The position numbers and the translations under genes are program-made. Of a stretch of 64,000 nucleotides of DNA, positions 43,954-53,254 are shown in pieces. Source of the stretch: CAZNXJ01 sp964577115 (GTDB lineage Bacteria; Planctomycetota; Planctomycetia; Pirellulales; Pirellulaceae); the NCBI GenBank assembly GCA_964577115.1, contig CAZNXJ010000009.1, positions 62,001-126,000 on the forward strand, in the 5' to 3' direction. The notes beneath the pieces are model-generated. The model ran no database searches, was not told the origin of the DNA, and saw nothing but the letters and a program-made list of their open reading frames with translations. Within the stretch, counting starts at the first letter, position 1; the number at the start of each line of letters is the position of its first letter.

Positions 43954-44716
43954 GGCACGTTTTGCGCGGCCTCGGTCCGAGTGCCTTCAGAACAGCGCGA
44001 AGGTGAACTGACAATTGTGGGGCAGTTTGATGCCGGTCCGTTCGGTGGATTGATGGTGTCCCGCAAGTCGATTGCCGTGCGTACGGGTGACTAGAGGCAG
44101 CGCAACCGGGAGCCAAAAATCGCAGCCCCAACAGGCTCCGGCGACATTTCGTGGAATTACCACTCATTGGGTTTGCGCGTGGCGACCCGTTACGTACTCT
44201 GGTGAACGCACCGTAACGACGTCTCGGATCGCGTTGGATTCGTCGATCTCTGCGGGATGGACGAATCAGGACGTCGAAGCAGGATCACGCCCGACCGACT
44301 GCCAGGTAGGGCCGCTTGGGAGTACGAATACCCTGCCGACTGCCGGGATAACCGGAGCGGATACTGACTTGGTCTCGGCGGTTGGCAATCTGGACCACCT
44401 TGCGATGAATCGCCTCACGCGCCAACTCTCTCGCCGCGTGCCGCACGCGGCGCCGTAATCGCCTGTCGCACTTTGAGCCGCTTGAGCCTCGGCTTCTGCT
44501 GGCCTCCGATTGGCGCCGATCAGCAGCTCGACGGCGGCCTACGCGTGATGCTTGATTACGTCCGTTAGCGCCGCGCAGTCTGGGCTCGGCCTTGCTCGCA
44601 GTGGCACCGGGTTGAACGCGTTTGGTCGACTTGCGATGCGTCAACGGTCACAATGGGGACCGACGGCGTTCCTGCGCGAGAAGTCCATCGCGACGAATCC
44701 GTGCCGAGGCGTGTTG
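43954..44716. other. Gene-free stretch
   Basis: About 760 bp. Frames of 120 codons or so exist on both strands but have Arg-rich or random composition and no ribosome-binding site. A short palindromic stem (CGCGTGCCGCACGCGGCG, about 44435-44452) is present. I see no transposase or RNA gene. Confidence 0.45.
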
Positions 44717-46192
44717 ATGCGAGTTCCACGATTTCACCTGGCCAGCCTGATGGCGCTGATGGCGATCGTCTGCGTGGCGATCGTGATGGTCGAGCGGTGG
44801 TGGGCATTTGATGCGCAGGGGGCCTTGGAAGCCGCCCTGTTTGGTTTGTGGCTGCTCTCGTTTTTTGCTGGTTGGCGCGCCTACCAAGGAGCCGGGCGCG
44901 TCATGCGCATCACCGCGCTGGTGGGCACGATCTGGACCCTGGCTTGCTTCGCCACGCATGCCATGTTCTCGTGGGAAATGCGCGCGTACGGGTATTCCAC
45001 ACTCGAGATCCTGACGCGCGCTGCACTTGTGTCCGTGGTGGGTACGCTCGCCACGGTCGTATTGGCAGGACTCGGCGCGATCGTCCCGAGGCACTTGACA
45101 CGCTGGCACGCACGCAGTACACGCCGCAAATTTGTCAGTTTGGTGGTGCTATCGGCGGTACTGTTTGGCCTTTTTACTACTGCGAACTTGCTCGGGTTTG
45201 CGCATCTCGCGCCCCATTGGCAGCCGCAACGGATCGCCGCAAGAGATTTCGATGAACCGAACAAGTTGCGAGCGGTGATCCAGCATCAGACGAATCGCGG
45301 CGAATATATTGATATTCAGGCCTATGGGGACTTCTATCTCGGCCGAGCGTCTTCGGAACTGCTCATTCACGATGCCCAGACGGGACGCCATATCACTCGC
45401 ATCAGCGCGGCGAGCGGTTGGTCGTTTGTGACAGCGTGCATCACAAGCGACGGAGCCTATGTCGCGGCGATTCAAACGAATGCCTTGAACTCCCAGGGCC
45501 GCTCGGAACTGCTGCGGTGGAATACGCTCGACGGGCAACCGCAAGAAGCACGGCCGCTGCCCGCCCGCGAGCTCGAAGACAAGGCTCGCGCCTACGTGTC
45601 ACTTGCCGGTGACTGGGCCGTAACTACGTGCCTCACGCGGAACAGCTCCCGCCGAATGCACGTGAGCTACGCAATCCTTGACCTACGAAGCGAGGAGCCG
45701 GAGTGGCGGGAGTTCGGGAACTTTGACGTCGAAGGATCTGCGGAGATGGCCCTTCCGACCACTCGCCATCCCGATGGATTTCTTGTTTCAGCGGACGGCG
45801 AGTATGTTGTTGAACCATTGGGGATGTTGCGACCGGGAGCTCGGCATATCTTTCGGCGCTCCACCCAGGATTATTTGCTCTCGCCCTATCTCATCCTTGG
45901 ATTTCACCGGGAACGCAATTGGCTCGTCTGTACGCAAGTGCGCATGTGGCCCTATCTCAAAGGGCCCGACGCGGGTGGTGACCGGCCGCCGTTTTGGGAC
46001 CATGGTGCGCTGGGCCTGATGACGCGCGTCCTCCTCACCCAGCTGCCGGACAACCGTGTCCTCACCCGTTCGCCTTGGATGCGGGGGCAGCCGTCGCTCG
46101 ACGGCACACGCACTCAGGTTATCCTCCAGAATTACGGGGATATCCACCGGCTGCCCATCGCCGTGGAAACGGGTGACGTGGCTGCAGGTTAG
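44717..46192 (+). CDS. Membrane protein with five N-terminal helices and extracytoplasmic domain
   Basis: The 491-residue product has five hydrophobic segments in the first 175 residues (for example LMALMAIVCVAIVMV, ALFGLWLLSFFAGW, VVGTLATVVLAGLGAIV, VVLSAVLFGLFTTANLLG). About 310 residues follow that resemble irregular propeller blades (SSELLIHDAQTGRHITRIS; VTACITSDGAYVAAIQ; GFLVSADGEYVVEP). No family recognised. The ATG is chosen because the first hydrophobic helix follows directly; the open frame extends 55 codons upstream in sequence that looks non-coding. Confidence 0.65.
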   Translation: MRVPRFHLASLMALMAIVCVAIVMVERWWAFDAQGALEAALFGLWLLSFFAGWRAYQGAGRVMRITALVGTIWTLACFATHAMFSWEMRAYGYSTLEILTRAALVSVVGTLATVVLAGLGAIVPRHLTRWHARSTRRKFVSLVVLSAVLFGLFTTANLLGFAHLAPHWQPQRIAARDFDEPNKLRAVIQHQTNRGEYIDIQAYGDFYLGRASSELLIHDAQTGRHITRISAASGWSFVTACITSDGAYVAAIQTNALNSQGRSELLRWNTLDGQPQEARPLPARELEDKARAYVSLAGDWAVTTCLTRNSSRRMHVSYAILDLRSEEPEWREFGNFDVEGSAEMALPTTRHPDGFLVSADGEYVVEPLGMLRPGARHIFRRSTQDYLLSPYLILGFHRERNWLVCTQVRMWPYLKGPDAGGDRPPFWDHGALGLMTRVLLTQLPDNRVLTRSPWMRGQPSLDGTRTQVILQNYGDIHRLPIAVETGDVAAG

Positions 46193-46209
46193 TGATCGCA
46201 AGGCGGCGC

Positions 46210-46227
46210 GCCGGAGCGACCTCCGGC
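46210..46227. terminator. 7-bp GC hairpin after the five-helix membrane protein
   Basis: GCCGGAG-CGAC-CTCCGGC, 18 bases after the stop codon. No T-tract follows, so it is a weak terminator candidate. Confidence 0.3.
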
Positions 46228-46293
46228 CCGCGCATCGCCATTTTGTGCTAGGCTGGAACATCCGCAAATCGCGCTGTGGGCAGTGAGCGTCAA

Positions 46294-47235
46294 ATGTCCG
46301 AACTCTCGGTCGTCATCCCGGCATACAACGAGCAGGATTCCATCGGGGCGGTGGTGGAACTGGTGCAGCGCGTGCTCACCGAGGCTGGCGTGACGCACGA
46401 AGTCATCGTGGTCGACGACGGCTCGTCCGATACGACAGGCGAACAGGCCGCGCGTGCGGGCGCTGAGGTCGTACGGCATCCGCAAAATCTTGGCTACGGA
46501 CGGAGTCTCAAGAGCGGGATACTTGCCGCGCGCTATGACCGGATCGCCATTCTAGATGCCGACCGTTCGTATCCCGCCGAGCGACTGCCGGAGATGCTAC
46601 GGCTCGCTGACTCGTTTCACATGGTTGTCGGAGCACGGACGGGTAAGTTCTATCGCGGCGGCCTGATCAAACGTTGGGGACGCGTCGTCTTCCGGTGGCT
46701 CGGCGAGTTCGCGACGGGGCAGTCCATTCCCGACATCAATTCAGGCATGCGCGTCTTTCGCCGACGCGACATCCTGCCGTTTTTTCCGCTGATCAGCGCC
46801 GGGTTTTCGTTCACGACGACGGCGACGCTGGTGTATCTGCTGAACGACTTGTACGTCTACTATCTGCCGATCGATTACCATCGTCGGCACGGTCGTTCGA
46901 AGGTGCATCATCTGCGCGACTCGCTGCGTGCGCTCCAAATCATCGTCGAAGCGATCCTGCGATGTAATCCGATCAAGATTTTCCTGCTGCTCGCATCGCC
47001 CTTCGCTGTCGGCGGCGTTGTATTTGGAATTTGTGCGGCCGTGCAGCGAAGCTGGCCGGCGGCGATCGCGAGCGTCGTGGCACTTCAGGCGGCCGCCATG
47101 CTGTTCGGACTTGGCTGCCTCGCCGTTGCTCTCTTGCCCGTGCGCCGCCCGGTCGATGCTGCGGTCGCTCGACAGAATCTGGCCGCGGAATCAGCGCGGG
47201 AAGCCACCACGTCTGCCAGCGAGCGAAGTTCGTGA
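46294..47235 (+). CDS. Family 2 glycosyltransferase (membrane-anchored)
   Basis: GT-A fold inverting transferase like dolichyl/polyprenyl-phosphate sugar synthases, 313 residues. ELSVVIPAYNEQDSIG start, EVIVVDDGSSDTT, the DxD-type metal motif in AILDADRSYP (88-90), SGMRVFRRRD and YRRHGRSK-like motif (IDYHRRHGRSKV). Two C-terminal transmembrane helices anchor it. Likely transfers a sugar to a lipid carrier. A GTG six codons upstream is possible. Its TGA overlaps the GTG of the methyltransferase, so it is the first gene of a coupled four-gene operon. Confidence 0.92.
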   Translation: MSELSVVIPAYNEQDSIGAVVELVQRVLTEAGVTHEVIVVDDGSSDTTGEQAARAGAEVVRHPQNLGYGRSLKSGILAARYDRIAILDADRSYPAERLPEMLRLADSFHMVVGARTGKFYRGGLIKRWGRVVFRWLGEFATGQSIPDINSGMRVFRRRDILPFFPLISAGFSFTTTATLVYLLNDLYVYYLPIDYHRRHGRSKVHHLRDSLRALQIIVEAILRCNPIKIFLLLASPFAVGGVVFGICAAVQRSWPAAIASVVALQAAAMLFGLGCLAVALLPVRRPVDAAVARQNLAAESAREATTSASERSS

Positions 47236-48008
47236 CGCACGCCGCTCCAAATTCCCGTACTGCGCCTGCTGGCCACGCGACCATGAGCCCGGCGATGGCC
47301 GAAATGACGGGCTACCAGCGCTATCTGTTCCGGCAGATCGAACCGTACCTCGGCCGGCGGCTGTGGGAGATTGGCGTTGGCTATGGAACGTTGACCGGGT
47401 GGCTGCTGGAAACCGGCGCCCGTGTGCTCGCAACGGACATAGATGAACAATGTCTCGAGCAGGTGCGCCGTCGATGGCCAGACGTCTCGCGCTTGGAGAC
47501 CGCGCACATTGATCTGCGCGAGGCGGATTCGGTTCAGGCTCTCGCGTACTTTGAAGCCGATACGATCATCTGCATCAACGTGCTCGAACATATTGAGCAC
47601 TCGACGGACGCACTACGTTGGCTGCGCAGGGCGGCGTCGCCGCGTGCCGCGTGCCTGCTGATCGTTCCGGCACATCCGCGCCTCTATGGGTTGATGGATG
47701 CCGAGGCGGGACACTATCGCCGCTACACGCGCCGCTCGGCGCGTGCCGAACTGGAAGCGGCAGGGTGGGTGGTTGAGCGGGTCGTATACCGCAATTTGCC
47801 GGGTGCCTTGGGCTGGTGGTACCACAACCGCTGGCGGCGTTCGGCCGGGCTGCACGACGACCGAGCCAACCGGCACATGCGCCGAGCGGATCGTTGGTTG
47901 CCCGTGTTGGCTCGTTTGACCGATCCCTGGTTTGCGACGATGCTGGGACTATCCGTGTTGGCCGTGGCGAAATCGGGCGCGGGACGCTCCCTGGAGATGG
48001 GCCGCTAA
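47232..48008 (+). CDS. Class I SAM-dependent methyltransferase
   Basis: The 258-residue product has motif I LWEIGVGYGTLTGWLLETG (about 45-63), acidic ATDIDE after strand 2 and DTIICINVLEHIEHS (motif IV). The C-terminal part has a weak membrane-associating segment, as in glycan or quinone methyltransferases. GTG 47232 overlaps the previous stop (GTGA), indicating translational coupling; ATG 47283 is the alternative. The substrate is probably an intermediate of the same glycan pathway. Confidence 0.88.
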   Translation: MTHAAPNSRTAPAGHATMSPAMAEMTGYQRYLFRQIEPYLGRRLWEIGVGYGTLTGWLLETGARVLATDIDEQCLEQVRRRWPDVSRLETAHIDLREADSVQALAYFEADTIICINVLEHIEHSTDALRWLRRAASPRAACLLIVPAHPRLYGLMDAEAGHYRRYTRRSARAELEAAGWVVERVVYRNLPGALGWWYHNRWRRSAGLHDDRANRHMRRADRWLPVLARLTDPWFATMLGLSVLAVAKSGAGRSLEMGR

Positions 48009-48013
48009 ACGAA

Positions 48014-49987
48014 ATGTGTGGGATCGCGGGACTCTACGACTACGGATCGCACAGCGGAGGCGTGCCCGACGAGCAAATCGGGCTCCGCATGACCGACGCG
48101 CTGCTGCACCGTGGCCCGGACAGCGGCGGTTTGCTTGTCGCCGATCGCCTCCTGTTGGGGCACCGGCGGCTTGCCATCCTCGATCTCAGCCCGCGCGGTG
48201 ACCAGCCGATGCAGGACGGGCGCCGGCAGTGCTGGATCGTGCTGAACGGCGAAATCTACAACTATCGCGAGCTGCGCCGGGAACTCGAGGCGGATGGTCA
48301 CGCGTTTCAATCGGAAACCGATACGGAAGTCATTCTGCACGGCTATCGCCAGTGGGGACGGGCGGTCGCCGAACGGCTGAACGGCATGTTTGCCTTTGCG
48401 CTTTGGGATGCCCAGGCCCAAGAGCTGTGGCTCGTGCGCGATCCGGTCGGTATCAAACCGCTGTTTTATTACGACGATGGCCGTACGCTGCGCTTTGGCT
48501 CCGAGATCAAAGCGATCCTCGCCGATCCCGCGGTGCCGCGACGTCTGGATCATGAGGCGATCGATACTTTTTTGACTCTGGGTTACGTTGCTGCACCGCA
48601 AACCGCCTTCACTGGCATCCGGCAACTGCTGCCCGGCGAATCGCTTCTCGTCAGCCGGCAGGGTGTACTGCGGCGGCGCTGGGGCAAGCTTCCGTATCCC
48701 GCCGAGCGGCCGAGCGGTCGTCTGGATGAAGCCGTCGAGCGATTGGATGACGCGCTACAGCAGGCAGTCGAACGGCAGATGGTTAGCGACGTGCCAGTGG
48801 GTGCGATGCTGAGCGGCGGTCTGGATTCATCCGCCGTCGTGCGCGCGATGACGCGCGGCGGACGTGCGGGTATCGAGACGTTTAGCGCTTCGTTTGCCGA
48901 GTCGGCATTTGATGAAGGGCCATTCGCCGAACAGGTGGCGCGCCGCTTTGGAACACGGCACTATAGTGAACGGGTCGCCGCGCAGGCGGCCGAGCTGCTG
49001 CCCGCGATCGTTTCACACGCCGAAGAGCCGCTCGCTGACAACTCGATGCTCCCGCTCTTTCTGCTCTCGCGCTTCGTGCGCGGGCGAGTTACCGTTGCCC
49101 TGTCGGGCGATGGTGCGGATGAGTTGCTCGGCGGCTACGACACGTATACGGCGAGCCGCTGGGCGCCGTGGTATCGCATGTTGCCAGGGCCTCTCCGCCG
49201 GCATGTCATCGTTCCGCTTGTTCATCGACTCCGCCCCTCAGCCGGTAAATACGGGACGGCGAATGTCCTGCGGCGGTTCGTGGACGGGGCTGAGCAGCCA
49301 CGGCTGCGGGATCACTGTAGCTGGCGGAGAATTGTTTCCCAGCGTCTGCGCGAGCGGCTTTATACTGACAAAATGCTGTCATATAGTGCGGACGCCATCG
49401 CGTTGTATGCCGCCTCGGCGGATGACGCGCCGGAGTGGCTGAGCGATTTCGAACGGCAATTGCACGTCGACCTCACGTTTCATCTGCCAAACGACATGCT
49501 CGTCAAGGTGGACCGGATGAGCATGGCGCATGGGTTGGAAGTTCGTGTACCGCTGCTGGATCTCGAGGTGATACGCACGTGCCTTAGTTTGCCGCCGGAT
49601 GTCAAACGCCAGGGACGGCGCGGCAAACGCGTCCTGCGCGAGCTGCTACTCCGCGATATGCCACGCGACCTGGTCGAGCGCCGTAAGGCCGGCTTTCTCA
49701 TTCCGCTGGAGGCATGGACGCAGTCGGCCTGGCAGCCGTTTTTGCGCGAGCATTTGAACGCCGAATGGGCCGCGGAGACCGGCCTTGTTCGCTGGCCCGT
49801 GCTCAAGGAGATGCTCGACGCGCAGGCCGCGCGGCGCGAGGACTATGCCTATCCGCTATTCGCGCTGCTGGTGCTCGCGCTGTGGTGGCGGATTTGGATC
49901 ACGGGCGAGATGGCGCCGCAAACGCTGCGACCCGAAGCGCCTGCCACGCGCGTGATACGGCTGGCCGAGTTGGAGCGGAAGCCATGA
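48014..49987 (+). CDS. asnB: Asparagine-synthetase-type glutamine amidotransferase (AsnB-like)
   Basis: The 657-residue product has an N-terminal Ntn glutaminase domain starting MCGIAGLYDYG (Cys2 nucleophile after Met removal), with ALLHRGPDSGG, HRRLAILDLS and LNGEIYNYRELR. The synthetase domain has the PP-loop SGGLDSSAVV, SGDGADELLGGYDTY and VDRMSMAHGLEVRVPLLDLE. Paralogs in glycan or exosortase loci amidate sugars or modify surface polysaccharide rather than make asparagine. The position between a methyltransferase and a GT-C-like membrane protein favours that here. The stop overlaps the next start (ATGA). Confidence 0.93.
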   Translation: MCGIAGLYDYGSHSGGVPDEQIGLRMTDALLHRGPDSGGLLVADRLLLGHRRLAILDLSPRGDQPMQDGRRQCWIVLNGEIYNYRELRRELEADGHAFQSETDTEVILHGYRQWGRAVAERLNGMFAFALWDAQAQELWLVRDPVGIKPLFYYDDGRTLRFGSEIKAILADPAVPRRLDHEAIDTFLTLGYVAAPQTAFTGIRQLLPGESLLVSRQGVLRRRWGKLPYPAERPSGRLDEAVERLDDALQQAVERQMVSDVPVGAMLSGGLDSSAVVRAMTRGGRAGIETFSASFAESAFDEGPFAEQVARRFGTRHYSERVAAQAAELLPAIVSHAEEPLADNSMLPLFLLSRFVRGRVTVALSGDGADELLGGYDTYTASRWAPWYRMLPGPLRRHVIVPLVHRLRPSAGKYGTANVLRRFVDGAEQPRLRDHCSWRRIVSQRLRERLYTDKMLSYSADAIALYAASADDAPEWLSDFERQLHVDLTFHLPNDMLVKVDRMSMAHGLEVRVPLLDLEVIRTCLSLPPDVKRQGRRGKRVLRELLLRDMPRDLVERRKAGFLIPLEAWTQSAWQPFLREHLNAEWAAETGLVRWPVLKEMLDAQAARREDYAYPLFALLVLALWWRIWITGEMAPQTLRPEAPATRVIRLAELERKP

Positions 49988-51345
49988 GCCGCGTGCGATT
50001 CGGGCCACTGCTGACGCTCGGGGCGGCCGCTGTTGCCGTCCACCTGCTGCTCGTCGTCACCGGCCGGTTCGAACCACGATGGCAGCGCGACACGGAGTCG
50101 TATCGCGATTTCGACTGGTCAAGCCTCGCGCTGGCACTCGAGCAGCCGCGAACCGTCGGGTACCCGCTGTTTCTAAAACTTGCCGAACGCGTGGCGCCCG
50201 ACCTGGCGGCCGTCCCGTTGCTTCAGTGGTTCGCCCACCTGCTCGCCGTGCTGATTTTCTACCTGGGCTTGCGCGCAGCGGGAATACGCGGCGGGCCGGC
50301 TGTGGCGTCCTGCCTCCCTTTGCTCATCGGCCGCAGTGTGATTCACTTTGTGCCGCAGGTAACAGGCGACGCGCTGGCTGTTAGTTGCTCCATTGCCGCT
50401 ATGGGGTGTTTGTTGGGGATCAACGCGGCGCGTGGCCGGTGGGCAGCCTGGGGCGGATTGACGCTGTTCACGCTGCTGGCCTACCAGATCCGGCCGGCTT
50501 ACCTGTTCCTGGTTGCGCTCTGGCCCGTGCTAGGGTTATTGCTCGACGTGCTCGTTGTTCGCCGCGGCCGCTCCGCGGCCGAGTACCTGCACCGCGTGGG
50601 GTTGCTGGCGGCGCTCAGCGTTCTGCCGCTCGTGGCGTTTTGCGCTCTGCGAGCGGCCACGGTCGGTCACTTCGGACTGGTGTCGTTCGGCGGCTACAAC
50701 ATCGTCGGCATCGCCGGGCAATTGCTGGATGACGACCTCGTGCCGAACCTGTCGGCCGATCTTCAGCCGCTGGCTCGCGATATCCTGCGGCGTCGCCGAC
50801 CTCTGCCCGACGAGCCGGCTCGCGATTTTCACGCGATGGAAGCGCGCTATAACGACATCATCTGGCAAGTCGCCCTGCCGGCCGCGACGGAGCATTTCGG
50901 CGATGATCGCGTGGCGTTGAATCGCGGGCTCGCGCGGTTGTCGCGTGAAATTCTCGAATCCCGCCGCGCGGAATACCTCCAATGGCTCGTCGGAAACGCG
51001 AAGCATGCCCTGATGCAAATCCATCTGCTGATGCTTCTCGATATCGGAAGTGTGCTTGCGGCGCTCGTGATTCTTGGTGCGCTGGGGTACTCTCTGTTTC
51101 GCGGACCCGCGAGCCAGTCCGCGGAACGCCGAGGCGACGAGGTTTCGATCGGACCCATGGACTTTCGCGAGGTCCATTTGCTGCTCTGGTCGGCCCTTGC
51201 GTTTGCCGCCGCAAAGACGATGCTCGTCATCCTTGTCGAGCCAGCCATCGACCGCTACATGACCGGTGCGATGATTTTTCTGCCGGCAGTCGTGGGTGGA
51301 TTGGCTTGGCGCGTGATTGTTTGGGTCCGGGGCTCGCGCCCTTGA
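49984..51345 (+). CDS. Polytopic GT-C-like membrane protein
   Basis: The 453-residue product has roughly 9-10 transmembrane helices. An early loop carries acidic residues (WQRDTESYRDFDW) like the metal- or lipid-sugar-binding D/E motif of GT-C transferases (ArnT/PMT type), and a large soluble loop lies at about 245-335. It would transfer a lipid-linked sugar on the outer face of the membrane. ATGA overlap with the amidotransferase gene. The exact family is uncertain. Confidence 0.8.
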   Translation: MSRVRFGPLLTLGAAAVAVHLLLVVTGRFEPRWQRDTESYRDFDWSSLALALEQPRTVGYPLFLKLAERVAPDLAAVPLLQWFAHLLAVLIFYLGLRAAGIRGGPAVASCLPLLIGRSVIHFVPQVTGDALAVSCSIAAMGCLLGINAARGRWAAWGGLTLFTLLAYQIRPAYLFLVALWPVLGLLLDVLVVRRGRSAAEYLHRVGLLAALSVLPLVAFCALRAATVGHFGLVSFGGYNIVGIAGQLLDDDLVPNLSADLQPLARDILRRRRPLPDEPARDFHAMEARYNDIIWQVALPAATEHFGDDRVALNRGLARLSREILESRRAEYLQWLVGNAKHALMQIHLLMLLDIGSVLAALVILGALGYSLFRGPASQSAERRGDEVSIGPMDFREVHLLLWSALAFAAAKTMLVILVEPAIDRYMTGAMIFLPAVVGGLAWRVIVWVRGSRP

Positions 51346-51384
51346 GTTCCCTCCCCTCCCCTGACCGCGCGAACGGCCGTGCCA

Positions 51385-53001
51385 TCAGACGCGCGTACTT
51401 TCCGCCGAGCGGGTGGCCGAGCTGCGGCGTTTTGATCGCAGCATTTGACGCGTGTTGTGCGCCGGCGAAAGGATGTGCCCGCTCGTCGTCAGACCGGGAT
51501 GTATGGCGAGATCCTGGCCCACCTGGCGTTTGAATTCCGCAAGCCACGGGAGCAGCTCGCGCTTCGAGCCGCCTCGCTGGGCAGCGTCCAACTTGCCGAG
51601 TGACCAGCACGCGTGCATTACAAGCAGGTCGAGGATCTCGGAGTGTTCAAGGTACGACGTATGTACCAGCTCGCGGCCCGTAAGCCGGTCGGCGTACGCA
51701 TCGAGCACCCCGGAATAGCAAGGCGTCGCGAGCAGCTCGCGAAGCTGTTCGGCAGATTCGCGTAACTGCGCGTTTGCTGCGGCGACGAGCCGTTCGTTTA
51801 ACCAGGCAGGAATCGGCGGATACTGATCCACGGGATGAGGAATTGCCGGAGCGACCTCGACGCGCCCCACCGTGGCGCCAGGGCGGTTGTTCCCTTGCGC
51901 TGTGCGAACGATATAGCCACGCACGAGTCGGTTGAGGACCGGGCGCACGAGCGTATTGAAGACGATGGCGACGATCCAGTGGTAGGGGCGAGCGGCGAGC
52001 GGAATGTGGTCGCTGTAGAGCCCCCGGCGCCAACTTCCGACCAGCGGTACGAACGACAGCCGGGCATCGAGCGTTGTTCGGAGGTGGTTGATATGCTCGT
52101 CGTCGGGCGACCAGATACCCAGCCACCGTCCCTGATACGTCCGTAGCAGCGCGCGGTCGCGCCGCTGTTCGGCTCGCAGCCGCAGCGTGTCCATTACCAG
52201 CCCGACGGCAAAGCACATGAGATTGAGGAGCACGAACAGGGCGAGCGCTCCGGCAGTGGCGAGGGCGAGGCCTTCGCGCGTGCCGCTGATGTACTGCCAC
52301 AGCGAACCGCCGGCCGGCGGTTTCCAGGTGCCAAGCAGCAGGGCTTCGGAGGTCACTTGCACGGGAACGCCCGCCCAGCGCAGCAGCGCTGCGGCGGGTG
52401 CCGCCAGAAGATCGACGAGTTTCCCGCTATCAGTTCGGGGAATCCGCAGGCCTCCCTCAGCCGCCCAGCTCAGCGCTTGGGCCGATTGGCCAGCGAGTCC
52501 CGCGAATGCCGCACGGAGAACGTGCCAAACCGGGGCCGCCAACAGCAGCGCGAGCATAAGGTTCAGCACCGTCGCAAGACTTCGGACTCGGTGCGTCCGG
52601 TAGTGCAGAAATGCGGTGCCGACCGTGGCCCAGCTGCGCAGTCGAGTCAGGCGGACTCGCCGCTGTTCGGCGAGCCGCAGAGCGTACCAGATGACCGAGC
52701 CGCCATGGCCATGGCCGACGAGATGGTAATGCACCTTGCGCTGTTCGAGTTCCAGTAGATAATCGAACAGCTCGTGGGCAGCGAGCGTGCGCGCTCGTTC
52801 ACTGTTCTCGCCCGACCAGTGGAACACCTCGCCGCGCTGCTGAAGCCGGATGTCGGGCGGCAGGCGGCGGCACAGTTCGCGCCATGTCCAGCTATCGCAT
52901 TGCCACCAGGCATCGCCGCCGTCCGAATCACTGCCGCCATGACCATGCACCAGGAGCATCAGATCCTGTTGGCTCGCCGATCTCAGCTTGGTGCGCGCCA
53001 T
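51385..53001 (-). CDS. Membrane alpha/beta-hydrolase-like protein lacking the nucleophile serine
   Basis: The 538-residue product begins like a lipase (DLMLLVHGHGGSDSDGGD oxyanion region) and has the elbow LVGHGHGGSVIWYAL. The GxSxG nucleophile position (98) is Gly, giving GHGHG, and Ser102 is four residues later. Two hydrophobic stretches (LNLMLALLLAAPVWHVL; GALALFVLLNLMCFAVGLVM) suggest membrane insertion. The C-terminal 250 residues show no known domain. It may be a pseudoenzyme. Monocistronic, divergent from the aldolase gene. Confidence 0.75.
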   Translation of the reverse strand: MARTKLRSASQQDLMLLVHGHGGSDSDGGDAWWQCDSWTWRELCRRLPPDIRLQQRGEVFHWSGENSERARTLAAHELFDYLLELEQRKVHYHLVGHGHGGSVIWYALRLAEQRRVRLTRLRSWATVGTAFLHYRTHRVRSLATVLNLMLALLLAAPVWHVLRAAFAGLAGQSAQALSWAAEGGLRIPRTDSGKLVDLLAAPAAALLRWAGVPVQVTSEALLLGTWKPPAGGSLWQYISGTREGLALATAGALALFVLLNLMCFAVGLVMDTLRLRAEQRRDRALLRTYQGRWLGIWSPDDEHINHLRTTLDARLSFVPLVGSWRRGLYSDHIPLAARPYHWIVAIVFNTLVRPVLNRLVRGYIVRTAQGNNRPGATVGRVEVAPAIPHPVDQYPPIPAWLNERLVAAANAQLRESAEQLRELLATPCYSGVLDAYADRLTGRELVHTSYLEHSEILDLLVMHACWSLGKLDAAQRGGSKRELLPWLAEFKRQVGQDLAIHPGLTTSGHILSPAHNTRQMLRSKRRSSATRSAESTRV

Positions 53002-53254
53002 GCCGTCCTCGCCTACGGGGCTCGTGAAACTGCCATTGCTCGGGGCGTTCGCCTCTGCTTGCTTCGTGCACAGCGCCCGGTCCGCTTCAGTTTCTCGTCG
53101 GACTCGCGCGCCACGATCACAAACCGGAGAGAATCACCATCCGGTACGGGTGTACCTGCGCCCCCCGGCTTCCCCTGTGACTCGATCCGGCTTATCAAAG
53201 GGACGCGGCCGACAAATGCGGCTGTGAGTATCTGTCCTTCGGAGGAGCAAACTG

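Noticed and set aside
43954..44716. Degraded transposase or small gene
   Set aside because: No frame gives recognisable motifs; composition is unlike neighbouring genes and no ribosome-binding site is present.
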